Positions 20,078 to 31,400 of a stretch of 64,000 nt of DNA are shown here, one piece after another. Each line of letters begins with the position of its first letter. Positions within the stretch are counted from its first letter, which is position 1. Location: NCBI RefSeq assembly GCF_042186555.1, contig NC_133326.1:494535232-494599231 (forward strand), given 5' to 3'. The notes below the pieces were generated by a model. It saw only the letters and a program-made list of their open reading frames with translations, had not been told where the DNA came from and searched no databases. This DNA comes from Aquarana catesbeiana. Lineage: Eukaryota; Chordata; Amphibia; Anura; Ranidae. The translations under genes and the position numbers were made by a program.

Positions 20078-21613
20078 GTTTTCTTCGCTGCAAAGGGGCA
20101 CTGTAATGATTACAGTGCCTCTTTACAGTGCAGTCCCCTTTACATTGCAGCGCCACAGCAATCAAATCCCCTTGCAGTTATGGTCCCCCTTTCCTCTTCA
20201 ACATCACAGTACCCCCTTTAGATCTCTGCCTCCCGTGCACAGTCCTAGTGTTGGTAGTGCAGTTATCAGCCCGTGTGGAGGAGCTGCAAATTTGGACAGA
20301 GGGAGGGTGCTGCCCAACTTATGTTAACAAACATGTGATTACCCGCTTGTTAATATGAAAAGATTCCCGCTCTCTATGCAGATCACCAGCTGCTCCTATG
20401 CCCTGCCATCCTGATAGGATGACATTGGTGGCCAGGCAAGAAAGGACACACAGGCTAAGTGGTATGGCTGCCCAGTAGGGGGTAAACAGAAATTGTGGTC
20501 TATGATAGTCCTGTCCAAGCCGCGGCCAACACTCACCTTCTGTCATGTGGCCAGGTCATCAACAGACCACAAACCGTTCCGTGGCCCGGGGTTTGGGGAC
20601 CCCTACCTTAATGGCTTGTTCACACTTATGTCTCTACAAAGGCACACAGATAACAATAGCTTTCTATGTGCCACATTCACAGCACAACAAAGCGGAGAGG
20701 TGCACTTATGCTGCATTTTTATGCACCACACTGGAGCTCTCCTAAAGGCTCAATCCACTGGTCCATGTAGTGCATAGAAATAAATGAAAAGTAACTTTGT
20801 GTAATAAAGTTGAAAAAACCCCCCCGCAAGGTGCCCTACCACTATCCCTACAGAATGGACACGAGCCACCCAAAAACCTATGACAACACGAGAATGCAGA
20901 CACACAATTGTGAACCTACAGTAACTAGCAGACTTATTTATTTTTTAGTGACAGCAATGTTTTAATAGAGCTGATGTCACTTTTGCAGGATGTTTGCATT
21001 TAATACTGCAAGAATGGTCCTATGCATCCCAATTTCCAGCAACCTTCCATGGCTTTGTTTGCAAAATTAATTGAAAAGTTGACCTACCAACATCCCAGCC
21101 ATTAACTCTAAATATATAAACGGTTTGTGGTAGATTACCTTGACCAGTCTAGTCATTTTTGTGATCAAAAGCTGGATGTAGTTGCTAGCAGATAGTTTTG
21201 GGTATGGCCAGCATAATGAATATGGGGCATTTTACAACAGTTTATTTCCTTTTAATAATCTGTTGACATGACATCTATTTTTAGTTGAATTCTCATGAAA
21301 TGTGATCTGGGCCCAGCCTGATCTTACCACCCTGCCAAGCATTTACTGAACTGTTTGGTCATAGATACGGCTCAGCAGTATACAGTGTCACCTGCTTCAA
21401 TGTAAAATTCATGTAGAAAACCCACAGACAACAACAACACCATCTAAACTGTGGGAAATGGCACAGGATTAACCCTCATTTTCCAGTAGCTGCACGTCAG
21501 AATCCCTGGATTAGACATTTCAATTTATTACTCAAAGGAGAGCAGATGTAATTTAGAAAATGTATTACACCAACAAAAATAACTAGAGGAACGCTGGGTA
21601 GTATTTATTAACT
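20078..21613. other. Mostly unassigned; one hAT-like end
   Basis: At 20553-20602, GACCACAAACCGTTCCGTGG and GGGGTTTGGGGACCCC resemble a hAT terminus in reverse, but no partner end was found. The remaining 1.3 kb shows nothing recognisable. Confidence 0.4.
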
Positions 21614-21617
21614 TTAA

Positions 21618-22079
21618 GGTGGTTGTAAACCCTTACATATACCCAGTGAAGTGACTGGCCTCAGGTGATACACAGAGGTGAAACAATTCTTCCTGTATAA
21701 GTTGCACTGGTTTATCTGCAGTCTTCTCTTCTCTACATCTTTTAAAAGTCCAGAATTTATAAGGCTTAAATAGCAAAAGAACAAGGCAGCAGACAGAAAT
21801 GACACTTAGCACTCTTAATTGAAACAAGTACACACTATAGGGCAGTGGTTCATAACTCCAGTCCTCAGGACCCACTAACAGGCCGGATTTTAAGTATTAC
21901 CTTGGGGAGATGCAGACTAGAATACTGCAATCACTGAGCAACAAATGATATCACCTGTGATGTATTTCAGTTATCTGGCAAGCCTGGCCTGTTAGTGGGT
22001 CCTGAGGACAGGTGTTGAGAACCAATGCTATAGAGGTATATGCTTTGTTCACATTTCATGTCTGAGGTTTACAACCACT
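21618..22079. mobile_element. TTAA-flanked MITE, 'gtggttgtaaaccc' family, copy 2
   Basis: TTAA at 21614-21617 and 22080-22083. Ends GGTGGTTGTAAACCC and, inverted, AGTGGTTGTAAACC. Shares an internal block with 7131-7265. Contains the hAT MITE at 21843-22027. Confidence 0.8.
21843..22027. mobile_element. Palindromic hAT-type MITE, 185 bp, copy 1
   Basis: Inverted arms of about 45 bp (GTCCTCAGGACCCACTAACA and its mirror). Flanked by CTATAGGG / CTATAGAG, a 7-of-8 target duplication. Same length as the copy at 42977-43161. Confidence 0.85.
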
Positions 22080-22563
22080 TTAAGTCTTATGCCCCGTACA
22101 CACAGTTGGACTTTGTTCGGACATTCCGACAACAAAATCCTAGGATTTTTTCCGACGGATGTTGGCTCAAACTTGTTTTGCTTACACACGGTCGCACAAA
22201 GTTGTCGGAATTTCCGATCGACAACCACGCGGTCACGTACACCACGTACGACGAGACTAGAAAAGGCCGGTTCAGAACCAAGCGCGGCACCCTTTGGGCT
22301 CCTTTTGCTAATGTCGTGTTAGTAAAAGTTTGGCGAGAGACGATTCGCGCTTTTTCAGACTCGTGGCTTTCAGATCGTTTTCTGCTGTTCAGTTTGTGCT
22401 TGTGGGTTTGTATCTGCTCTTCAGTGCGTGCAGTCAGTTCGTATCAGAGTTTTCTGTGTGATCTTGTCCGCTCGTTGCTGTTTTTCCGGTCGCTCTTCAC
22501 AGGCCTTGCTGTTCTTCAGTGCGTTCTGTTACTCCGTTCTGAGCAGCCGACCGTTTTCTAGCC

Positions 22564-22989
22564 ATGTTTCGTATGCGTACTCCTCGTACAGTTCGTGCTG
22601 TGCGGGGGCTTGGTGTTGGGGTCCTGACCTTGACACAAGTCCAGTCCATGAACAGGGTGGGGAGGAGTTCATGGACCAAGAATTGGTTGCTTCAGCGTCA
22701 CCAGTTCTCTCATATGCCTTTGCTCCGTGAGATCCGTGAGAATAATCCTGATGATTTCAGGAACTTTCTCAGGATGACGGACCCCGTGTTTCACCGTTTG
22801 TTGGCTTTGCTGACCCCTTATATTAGCAGGCAGGATACCTGCATGAGGCAAGCCATCACTCCGGAGCAGAGGTTGGTCGCTACCCTGCGGTATTTGGCCA
22901 CAGGGAGAAGCCTGCAGGACCTCAAGTTCTCGACAGGCATCTCCCCCCAGGCTCTTCTTTGTGGACATTTACTGCTTGTGTTTGTTTGA
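22564..22989 (+). pseudogene. HARBI1-like Harbinger transposase, N-terminal part only
   Basis: Harbinger transposases are DDE nucleases that excise and insert the element together with a DNA-binding partner. The first ~133 residues are family-like: the segment before the DDE core with DDFRNFLRM (residues 63-71), LLALLTPYI, then RQAITPEQRLVATLRYLATG and LKFSTGIS. After residue ~133 the sequence changes to an unrelated short tail and a TGA. The whole catalytic domain (about 250 residues in relatives) is missing, so this protein cannot cut DNA. The junction near 22953 has no splice donor consensus, so I read it as a genomic deletion. ATG at 22564 is the first in frame after a ~470-bp leader, typical for this family. 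Confidence 0.85.
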
Positions 22990-23054
22990 GCTGACCCTGA
23001 CAGAAATGTGTGGAGTGCAGAAAATGTCGTGATTGTGTAACCTTATACAAAGCA

Positions 23055-23168
23055 CTGTTGGCTGTTATTTACTAAATGCAAAGACACTTTTCACTACAAG
23101 TGCACTTGCAACTGCACTGAAACTGCACTTGTAGTGCAAAGTGGATTTCCCCTTAGGAAATAACCCCC
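23055..23168. repeat. Short imperfect palindrome
   Basis: GTTATTTACTAAATGC at the left mirrors TTAGGAAATAAC at the right. An inner stem pairs CACTACAAGTGCACTTGC with ACTGCACTTGTAGTG. Possibly a small MITE in the Harbinger 3' region. Confidence 0.5.
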
Positions 23169-23518
23169 ATTTTCTCATAAAACAACAATTACATCACCAC
23201 AAAAGTGTTGTAGCGTTGAGACAATAATCCACACATTCTTGATGAACAATCTTTTTAATACCTGCACAATCACATGTGCATTTACCAAAGGTTTTTCTGA
23301 CAAACCAACATGTTTGTTGTATACCAATTTTTGTGGTGCCATTATCCAAAATCAAGATGTGCATTTTATAGAAAACAGGCCTGTGTAAAACCAACAAGAA
23401 AGACACAAATCTTGATCTTACAAAGTTCACATTTGGTAGAACTGGAAGGCAATATCAGACATGAGTATTTAGGAACTGTGTTTGATATAGCGTTCAGATG
23501 GGGGGAAATCACCCCTGG

Positions 23519-23738
23519 AAAAGCCAAATTTGGAAGATGCACACAAATTTCACAATGTCAACATGTGCGACCTGCCATCACGGGGGATCAAGGGACGTGT
23601 TTTGGGGGAGAAAGCCCTTCCTCACCGCTACTTTATTATTGAGGAAGGGGTTGCACCCCCAAAACGCGTCCATTGATCTCCCGTGATGGCAGATAGCACA
23701 TGTTGACACACTGTGTGCATCTTCCAAATTTGGCTTTG
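23519..23738. repeat. Long inverted repeat, ~100-bp arms, between convergent genes
   Basis: Left arm 23519-23623 (AAAGCCAAATTTGGAAGATG ...) and right arm 23641-23738 are reverse complements with few mismatches and a 17-bp AT-rich loop. Both arms carry CCATCACGGG and CCCAAAACACG-type segments. The repeat lies between the end of the transposase remnant and the stop of the Myb gene. Confidence 0.85.
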
Positions 23739-23803
23739 GGAAAAATCACAAAAACATTTCGCACATTGTAGCACACAAAAGAAGAAAGTGATTTGGAGGG
23801 GCT

Positions 23804-25129
23804 TTAAACTCGCCCCAAAACATCAATGATGTTTTTATATTTTGGAATAACATCATTGATGTTTTGCTTGATGTTTTCCAATTGTAAATTACACCCCATG
23901 ATCTCCCCGATCAGGATCTGGGCACTTTCGGATGTGAAAGGATCTGGATCCACAACCTCACGATCACCTAAAAAGAGAGGAACCCCAAAATAAATTAGGT
24001 TTCAAAAAAATGCCGCAATCCATCTCTTATCGGAGCCTGTGGTCACAGACACTCACCTGTTGTGGTAACTACTTCCACCACGTCTTCATCCTCCTGCTCA
24101 TCTTGTGTTGGGGGGATTTCCCCTTCTTCCAGAGGGGGGGGGGGGCTCTGGTCTCCTCGGATGAGGGGTGTCTTCCGAGTCTTTTCTCCCCTATGTAAAA
24201 CAAAAATGGTATAATTAGCACACAGATATTTAATGTCAGAACTATAAAGATGAAACATTGCTTGAAAGTGGGGTACAATTATCTATTTTAGCAGAGTTCC
24301 AACATGTAGCTTTTTTAGTGTCCTTTGTCAAGCTGCAATACTTTACCTGTTTGGTAAAAGCTTCACAGATGGAGACCCCCCTATAGTATACACTGGAGCA
24401 CCTGTGTGGCCCCCTAATAAAAATGGTGTTCTTGTGTCCCACACTAGTGCTCCAGTGTCCAGATGTGAAAACAGCTGCTCAGTGTCCTCTCCTTACACAC
24501 AATCTAGTTTGCATTTCATTCTAGTAACAAAGCCATCTACACAACCCAATTCTTTGAAGACAAGTATAGGGCGTCAAAATGGTGGCCAAATGCATATGGC
24601 CTAAACAATGGTATTTTATCGTCCGAAATAACAATGTGTGATCCGAACGAATAATGTGCCCATGAACATGAAAGTTGCCATTTTAAACTGTACAACAGTT
24701 CCTAAAAGCACATGGAGCAGCACGAACGTAATAAACATAAAGAATAGGAACACAGCACAACTACTTACTTTTTTGCAGCACTCTCCGGATCTTTCTGTAC
24801 TGCACATGTTCTCGTAATTTCAGGTCCGACCACCGCTTCCTGAGCTGATCTTTCGATCGTCGTACCCCGAATTTCCGGTGCAGACTCCTGACCACTTTCG
24901 CCATGATCTTGGCCTTTCAGACATTGGGGTTGGGGTAAGGCCCATACTTTCCATCATAGTCGGCCTTCTTCAGGATGTCCACCATCTCCAACATCTCCCC
25001 AAAGGACATATTTGAGTCCTTTAATCTCCTTCTGGATCGGGACGTTTCAGGCTCTGGCCTTTCCTCCTCCTCCTCGTTGCTACAATTAGCATGATCCTGC
25101 TGTCTATCCGCCATGTGCTCTTCCCCCAC
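23804..25129 (-). pseudogene. Myb/SANT-like DNA-binding gene of the Harbinger element, three exons, two lesions
   Basis: Minus strand. Exon 1 25129-24769 encodes an acidic N-terminus (SNEEEEERPEPETSRSRRR), then a Myb/SANT-like domain: GEMLEMVDILKKADYDGKYG, then MAKVVRSLHRKFGVRRSKDQ and LRKRWSDLKLREH. Its donor is GTAAGT at 24768-24763. Exon 2 24190-24057 follows a TACATAG acceptor, encodes a proline/acidic stretch and ends at GTGAGT. Exon 3 23967-23804 follows TTTTTAG and encodes an amphipathic helical tail ending in TAA. All junctions agree in phase. Two lesions: TGA at 24919-24917 inside the Myb domain, and a C-run (plus-strand G12, 24134-24145) one base off the length needed to join exon 2's start to its acidic frame. 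It probably recognises the element's ends. The function is inferred from known Harbinger Myb proteins. Confidence 0.75.
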
Positions 25130-25402
25130 TGTGCCGAACGAAAAGGGGCGGGGAATAGACTAGAAAGAACGTCAGGGGCGGACGGAGTTATACGCATGCG
25201 CAGTGTGTATAAATTGTAACGCGCGCGTCTTACGTACGATCTGTGAGCGGAGGAAGGAGCATCGGAGACGCCGATCGTGCTAACGAAGGTAGGATCTAAA
25301 CTTGGGCCTATACTGCTTCGAAATGGAAGCCTATATTGTAACAAGATTAGGGGAGTTTGGCCTGACATTAGGCTTTGTCTTGTGTTGTGTCTTACAGAGA
25401 AA
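25130..25402. promoter_or_regulatory. Divergent promoter shared by the Myb and MADF genes
   Basis: The two start codons are 273 bp apart and face away from each other. GC boxes lie at 25145-25153 (GGGGCGGGG) and 25174-25181, an NRF1-like ACGCATGCGCAG at 25192-25203 and a TATAAAT at 25208-25214. On the plus side a non-coding first exon probably runs from about 25240 to 25288 (donor GTAGGA), with an acceptor CTTACAG at 25391-25397 six bases before the MADF ATG. The CpG-rich character differs from the surrounding AT-rich sequence. Confidence 0.65.
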
Positions 25403-28400
25403 ATGGATGGGTTCAACGACCACAATTTCCTGCCCCTGTTCATAGACAAGTACAGGGAGCTGCCCTGTCTGTGGCAAGTGAGACACCCCCACTATAATCA
25501 CAAACAGAAGAGGCAGACAGCGCTGGAGAAACTGCTGGAGTTGGTGAAGCCGGTGGTCCCCACAGCAACCATCCCTTATTTGAAAGCTAAAATTGGTGGC
25601 CTGAGGAGCACTTATCTTAGGGAGCGCAAGAAGGTCACAGATTCCCAGAGGTCCGGAGCTGCAGCAGATGACGTTTATGTCCCCAGGCTGTGGTACTATG
25701 AGAGACTGAGATTTCTGTCAGACCACACTGAAGTCAGGGAATCCCTCTCTACTCTTCCTTCCACTCTTCCTTCCACCCCAGCTGAGGCTTCCGATGTCCA
25801 ACCTGGGCCTTCCAGCCAGGAAGAAGTGGAGGAGCCCAGCTGGAGTCAGGTATAGCATTCTTCTACAGATTTCTGGTCAATAAATAAATGATGTTTATTA
25901 GATGTTATTATTGATCACTAATTGCTGATTAACCACTTGCCGACCGCCTAACGCACATATACGGCGGCAGAATGGCACGGGCAGGCAGAATCACGTACCT
26001 GTACGTGATCTGCCTCCCGCGGGCGGGGGGTCCGATCGGACCCCCCCCCCCCCGGTGCCAGCGGCGGTCGGCATTTGACTGGGAGCGTCGGGAGGCGAGG
26101 GGGAGACCATCCGATCGTGGCCCCCCCCTCGCGATCGCTCCCAGCCAATCGGAATCCTCCCCTGCCTGTGTGTAGTTTCACACAGGCAGAGGATGTGATG
26201 TCATCTCTCCTCGGCTTGGCAGTTTCCGTCCCAGCGCCGAGGAGAGAAGACATGTAAGTGCACAACACACACACACAGACACACACAGTAGAACATGCCA
26301 GGCATACTTTACACCCCCGATCCCCCCCCAATCACCCCCCCCCCTGTCACAAACTGACAGCAAGCAGTATTTTTTTTTTTTTTTTCTGATTACTGCATGG
26401 TGTCAGTTTGTGACAGTTACAGTGTTAGGGCAGTGAGTATTACCCCCCTTTAGGTCTAGGATACCCCCCTAACCCCCCCTAATAAAGTTTTAACCCCTTG
26501 ATCACCCCCTGTCACCAGTGTCGCTAAGCGATCATTTTTCTGATCGCTGTATTAGTGTCGCTGGTGACGCTAGTTAGGGACGTAAATATTTAGGTTCGCC
26601 ATCAGCGTTTTATAGTGACAGGGACCCCCATATACTACCTAATAAATGTTTTAACCCCTTGATTGCCCCCTAGTTAACCCTTTCACCACTGATCACCGTA
26701 TAACTGTTACGGGTGACGCTGGTTAGTTCGTTTATTTTTTATAGTGTCAGGGCACCCGCCGTTTATTACCGAATAAAGGTTTAGCCCCCTGATCGCCCGG
26801 CGGTGATATGCGTCGCCCCAGGCAGCGTCAGATTAGCGCCAGTACCGCTAACACCCACGCACACAGCATACGCCTCCCTTAGTGGTATAGTATCTGTACG
26901 GATCAATATCTGATCCGATCAGATCTATACTAGCGTCCCCAGCAGTTTAGGGTTCCCAAAAACGCAGTGTTAGCGGGATCAGCCCAGATACCCACTAGCA
27001 GTCGCGTTTTTCCCCTCTGCCCGGCCCAGCCCAAGTGCAGTATCGATCGATCACTGTCACTTACAAAACACTAAACGCATAACTGCAGCGTTCACAGAGT
27101 CAGGCCTGATCCCTGCGATCGCTAACAGTTTTCTTAGTAGCGTTTTGGTGAACTGGCAAGCACCAGCCCCAGGCAGCGTCAGATTAGCGCCAGTACCGCT
27201 AACACCCACGCACGCACCGTACACCTCCCTTAGTGGTATAGTATTTGTACGGATCAATATCTGATCCGATCAGATCTATACTAGCGTCCCCAGCAGTTTA
27301 GGGTTCCCAAACACGCAGTGTTAGCGGGATCAGCCCAGATACCTGCTAGCACCTGCGTTTTGCCCCTCCGCCCGGCCCAGCCCACCCAAGTGCAGTATCG
27401 ATCGATCACTGTCACTTACAAAACACTAAACGCATAACTGCAGCGTTGGCAGAGTCAGGCCTGATCCCTGCGATCGCTAACAGTTTTTTTGGTAGCGTTT
27501 TGGTGAACTGGCAAGCACCAGCCCCAGGCAGCGTCAGGTTAGCGCCAGTACCGCTAACACCCACGCACGCACCGTACACCTCCCTTAGTGGTATAGTATC
27601 TGATCGGATCAATATCTGATCCGATCAGATCTATACTAGCGTCCCCAGCAGTTTAGGGTTCCCAAAAACGCAGTGTTAGCGGGATCAGCCCAGATACCTG
27701 CTAGCACCTGCGTTTTGCCCCTCCGCCCAGCCCAGCCCACCCAAGTGCAGTATTGATCGATCACTGACACTTACAAAACACTAAACGCATAACTGCAGCG
27801 TTCGCAGAGTCAGGCCTGATCCCTGCGATCGCTAACAGTTTTTTTTGTAGCGTTTTGGTGAACTGGCAAGCACCAGCGGTCGTAGTCAAACCAGCACTGC
27901 AGTAACACTTGGTGACGTGGCGAGTCCCATAAGTGCAGTTCAAGCTGGTGAGGTGGCAAGCACAAGTAGTGTCCCGCTGCCACCAAAAAGACAAACACAG
28001 GCCCGTCGTGCCCATAGTGCCCTTCCTGCTGCATTCGCCAATCCTAATTGGGAACCCACCGCTTCTGCAGCGCCCGTACTTCCCCCATTCACATCCCCAA
28101 CCAAATGCAGTCGGCTGCATGAGAGGCATTTTCTTTATGTCCTCAAGCGCGGATATAGGCATGACACCCGCTATTATTGTCCCTCCTGTCCTGACAATCC
28201 TGGTCTTTGCATTGGTGAATGTTTTGAACGCTACCATTCACTAGTTGAGTATTAGCGTAGGGTACAGCATTGCACAGACTAGGCACACTTTCACAGGGTC
28301 TCCCAAGATGCCATCGCATTTTGAGAGACCCGAACCTGGAACCGGTTACAGTTATAAAAGTTAGTTACAAAAAAAAGTGTAAAAAAAAAAAAAAAAAAAA

Positions 28401-31400
28401 CACATACAAAAATATAAAATAAAAAAAAAATAGTTGTCGTTTTATTGTTCTCTCTCTCTCTATTCTCTCTCTATTGTTCTGCTCTTTTTTACTGTATTCT
28501 ATTCTGCAATGTTTTATTGTTGTTATGTTTTATCATGTTTGCTTTTCAGATATGCAATTTTTTATACCTTACCGTTTACTGTGCTTTATTGTTAACCATT
28601 TTTTTGTCTTCAGGTACGCCATTCACGACTTTGAGTGGTTATACCAGAATGATGCCTGCAGGTTTAGGTATCATCTTGGTATCATTCTTTTCAGCCAGCG
28701 ATCGGCTTTCATGTAAAAGCAATCCTAGCAGCTAATTAGCCTCTAGACTGCTTTTACAAGCAGTGGGAGGGAATGCCCCCCCCCCCCCCCAACGTCTTCC
28801 GTGTTTTTCTCTGGCTCTCCTGTCTCAACAGGGAACCTGAGAATGCAGCCGGTGATTCAGCCAGCTGACCATAGAGCTGATCAGAGACCAGAGTGGCTCC
28901 AAACATCTCTATGGCCTAAGAAACCGGAAGCTACGAGCATTTTATGACTTAGATTTCGCCGGATGTAAACAGCGCCATTGGGAAATTGGGAAAGCATTTT
29001 ATCACACCGATCTTGGTGTGGTCAGATGCTTTGAGGGCAGAGGAGAAATCTAGGGTCTAATAGACCCCAATTTTTTCAAAAAAAGAGTACCTGTCACTAC
29101 CTATTGCTATGATAGGGGATATTTACATTCCCTGAGATAACAATAAAAATGATTTAAAAAATGAAAGGAACAGTTTAAAAATAAGATAAAAAAATAATAA
29201 TAATAAAGAAAAAAAAAAAAAAAAAAAAAGTACCCCTGTCCCCCCTGCTCTCGCGCTAAGGCGAACGCAAGCGTTGGTCTGGCGTCAAATGTAAACAGCA
29301 ATTGCACCATGCATGTGAGGTATCACCGCGAACGTCAGATCGAGGGCAGTAATTTTAGTAGTAGACCTCCTCTGTAAATCTAAAGTGGTAACCTGAAAAA
29401 GGCTTTTAAAGGCTTTTAAAAATGTATTTAGTTTGTCGCCACTGCATGTTTGTGCGCAATTTTAAAGCATGTCATGTTTGGTATCCATGTACTCGGCCTA
29501 AGATCATCTTTTTTATTTCATCAAACATTTGGGCAATATAGTGTGTTTTAGTGCATTAAAATTTAAAAAAGTGTGTTTTTTCCCCAAAAAATGCGTTTGA
29601 AAAATCGCTGCGCAAATACTGTGTGAAAAAAAAAAAATGAAACACCCACCATTTTAATCTGTAGGGCATTTGCTTTAAAAAAATATATAATGTTTGGGGG
29701 TTCAAAGTAATTTTCTTGCAAAAAAAAATTATTTTTTTATGTAATCAAAAAGTGTCAGAAAGGGCTTTGTCTTCAAGTGGTTAGAAGAGTGGGTGATGTG
29801 TGACATAAGCTTCTAGATGTTGTGCATAAAATGCCAGGACAGTTCAAAACCCCCCCAAATGACCCCATTTTGGAAAGTAGACACCCCAAGCTATTTGCTG
29901 AGAGGCATGTCGAGTCCATGGAATATTTTATATTGTGACACAAGTTGCGGGAAAGAGACAATTTTTTTTTTTTTTAATTTTTTTTTGCGCAAAGTTGTCA
30001 CTAAATGATATATTGCTCAAACATGCCATGGGAATATGTGAAATTACACCCCAAAATACATTCTGTTGCTTCTCCTGAGTACGGGGATACCACATGTGTG
30101 AGACTTTTTGGGAGCCTAGCCTCGTACGGGACCCCGAAAACCAAGCACCGCCTTCAGGCTTTCTAAGGCCGTAAATTTTTGATTTCACTCTTCACTGCCT
30201 ATCACAGTTTCGGAGGCCATGGAATGCCCAGGTGGCAAAAACCCCCCCCAAATGACCCCATTTTGGAAAGTAGACACCCCAAGCTATTTGATGAGAGGTA
30301 TAGTGAGTATTTTGCAGACCTCACTTTTTGTCACAAAGTTTTGAAAATTGAAAAAAGAAAAAAAAAAATTTTTTTTCTCGTCTTTCTTTATTTTCAAAAA
30401 CAAATGAGAGCTGCAAAATACTCACCATGCCTCTCAGCAAATAGCTTGGGGTGTCTACTTTCCAAAATGGGGTCATTTGGGGGGGTTTGTGCCACCTGGG
30501 CATTCCATGGCCTCCGAAACTGTGATAGGTAGTGAGGAGTAAAATCAAAAATGTACGCCCTTAGAAATCCTGAAGGCAGTGATTGGTTTTCGGGGCCCCG
30601 TACACGGCTAGGCTCCCAAAAAGTCCCACACATGTGGTATCCCCGTACTCAGGAAAAGCAGCTAAATGTATTTTGGGGTGCAATTCCACATATGCCCATG
30701 GCCTGTGTGAGCTATATATCATTTAGTGACAACTTTGTGCAAAAAAAAAAAAAAAAATTTGTCACTTTCCCGCAACTTGTGTCAAAATATAAAACATTCC
30801 ATGGATTCAACATGCCTCAAAGCAAATAGCTTGGGGTGTCTACTTTCCAAAATGGGGTCATTTGGGGGGGTTTTATGCCATCTGGGAATTTTATGGCCTT
30901 CAAAACTGTGATAGGTAGTGAGGAGTAAAATCAAAAATGTACGCCCTTAGAAATCCTGAAGGCAGTGATTGGTTTTCGGGGCCCCGTACGCGGCTAGGCT
31001 CCCAAAAAGTCCCACACATGTGGTATCCCCATACTCAGGAGAAGCAGCTAAATGTATTTTGGGGTGCAATTCCACATATGCCCATGGCCTGTGTGAGCAA
31101 TATATCATTTAGTGACAACTTTTTGTAATTTTTTTTTTTTTTTGTCATTATTCAATCACTTGGGACAAAAAAAATGAATATTCAATGGGCTCAACATGCC
31201 TCTCAGCAAATTCCTTGGGGTGTCTACTTTCCAAAATGGGGTCATTTGTGGGGGTTTTGTACTGCCCTGCCATTTTAGCACCTCAAGAAACGACATAGGC
31301 AGTCATAAATTAAAGGCTGTGTAAATTCCAGAAAATGTACCCTAGTTTGTAGGCGCTATAACTTTTGCGCAAACCAATAAATATACACTTATTGACATTT

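Noticed and set aside
25021..25449. 142-codon minus-strand ORF over the promoter and MADF start
   Set aside because: It overlaps the Myb gene in another frame and the MADF exon antisense. It lacks any domain.
27057..28237. Repeated minus-strand ORFs of 66-158 codons
   Set aside because: They recur once per 353-bp tandem unit and are shadows of the repeat; the plus-strand frame holds the recognisable zinc domain.
30179..31128. Similar ORFs on both strands (MYALRNPEGSDWFSG type)
   Set aside because: Mirror frames from the inverted and direct repeats of the piggyBac element. No domain, and the same artefact recurs at 61548-62521.
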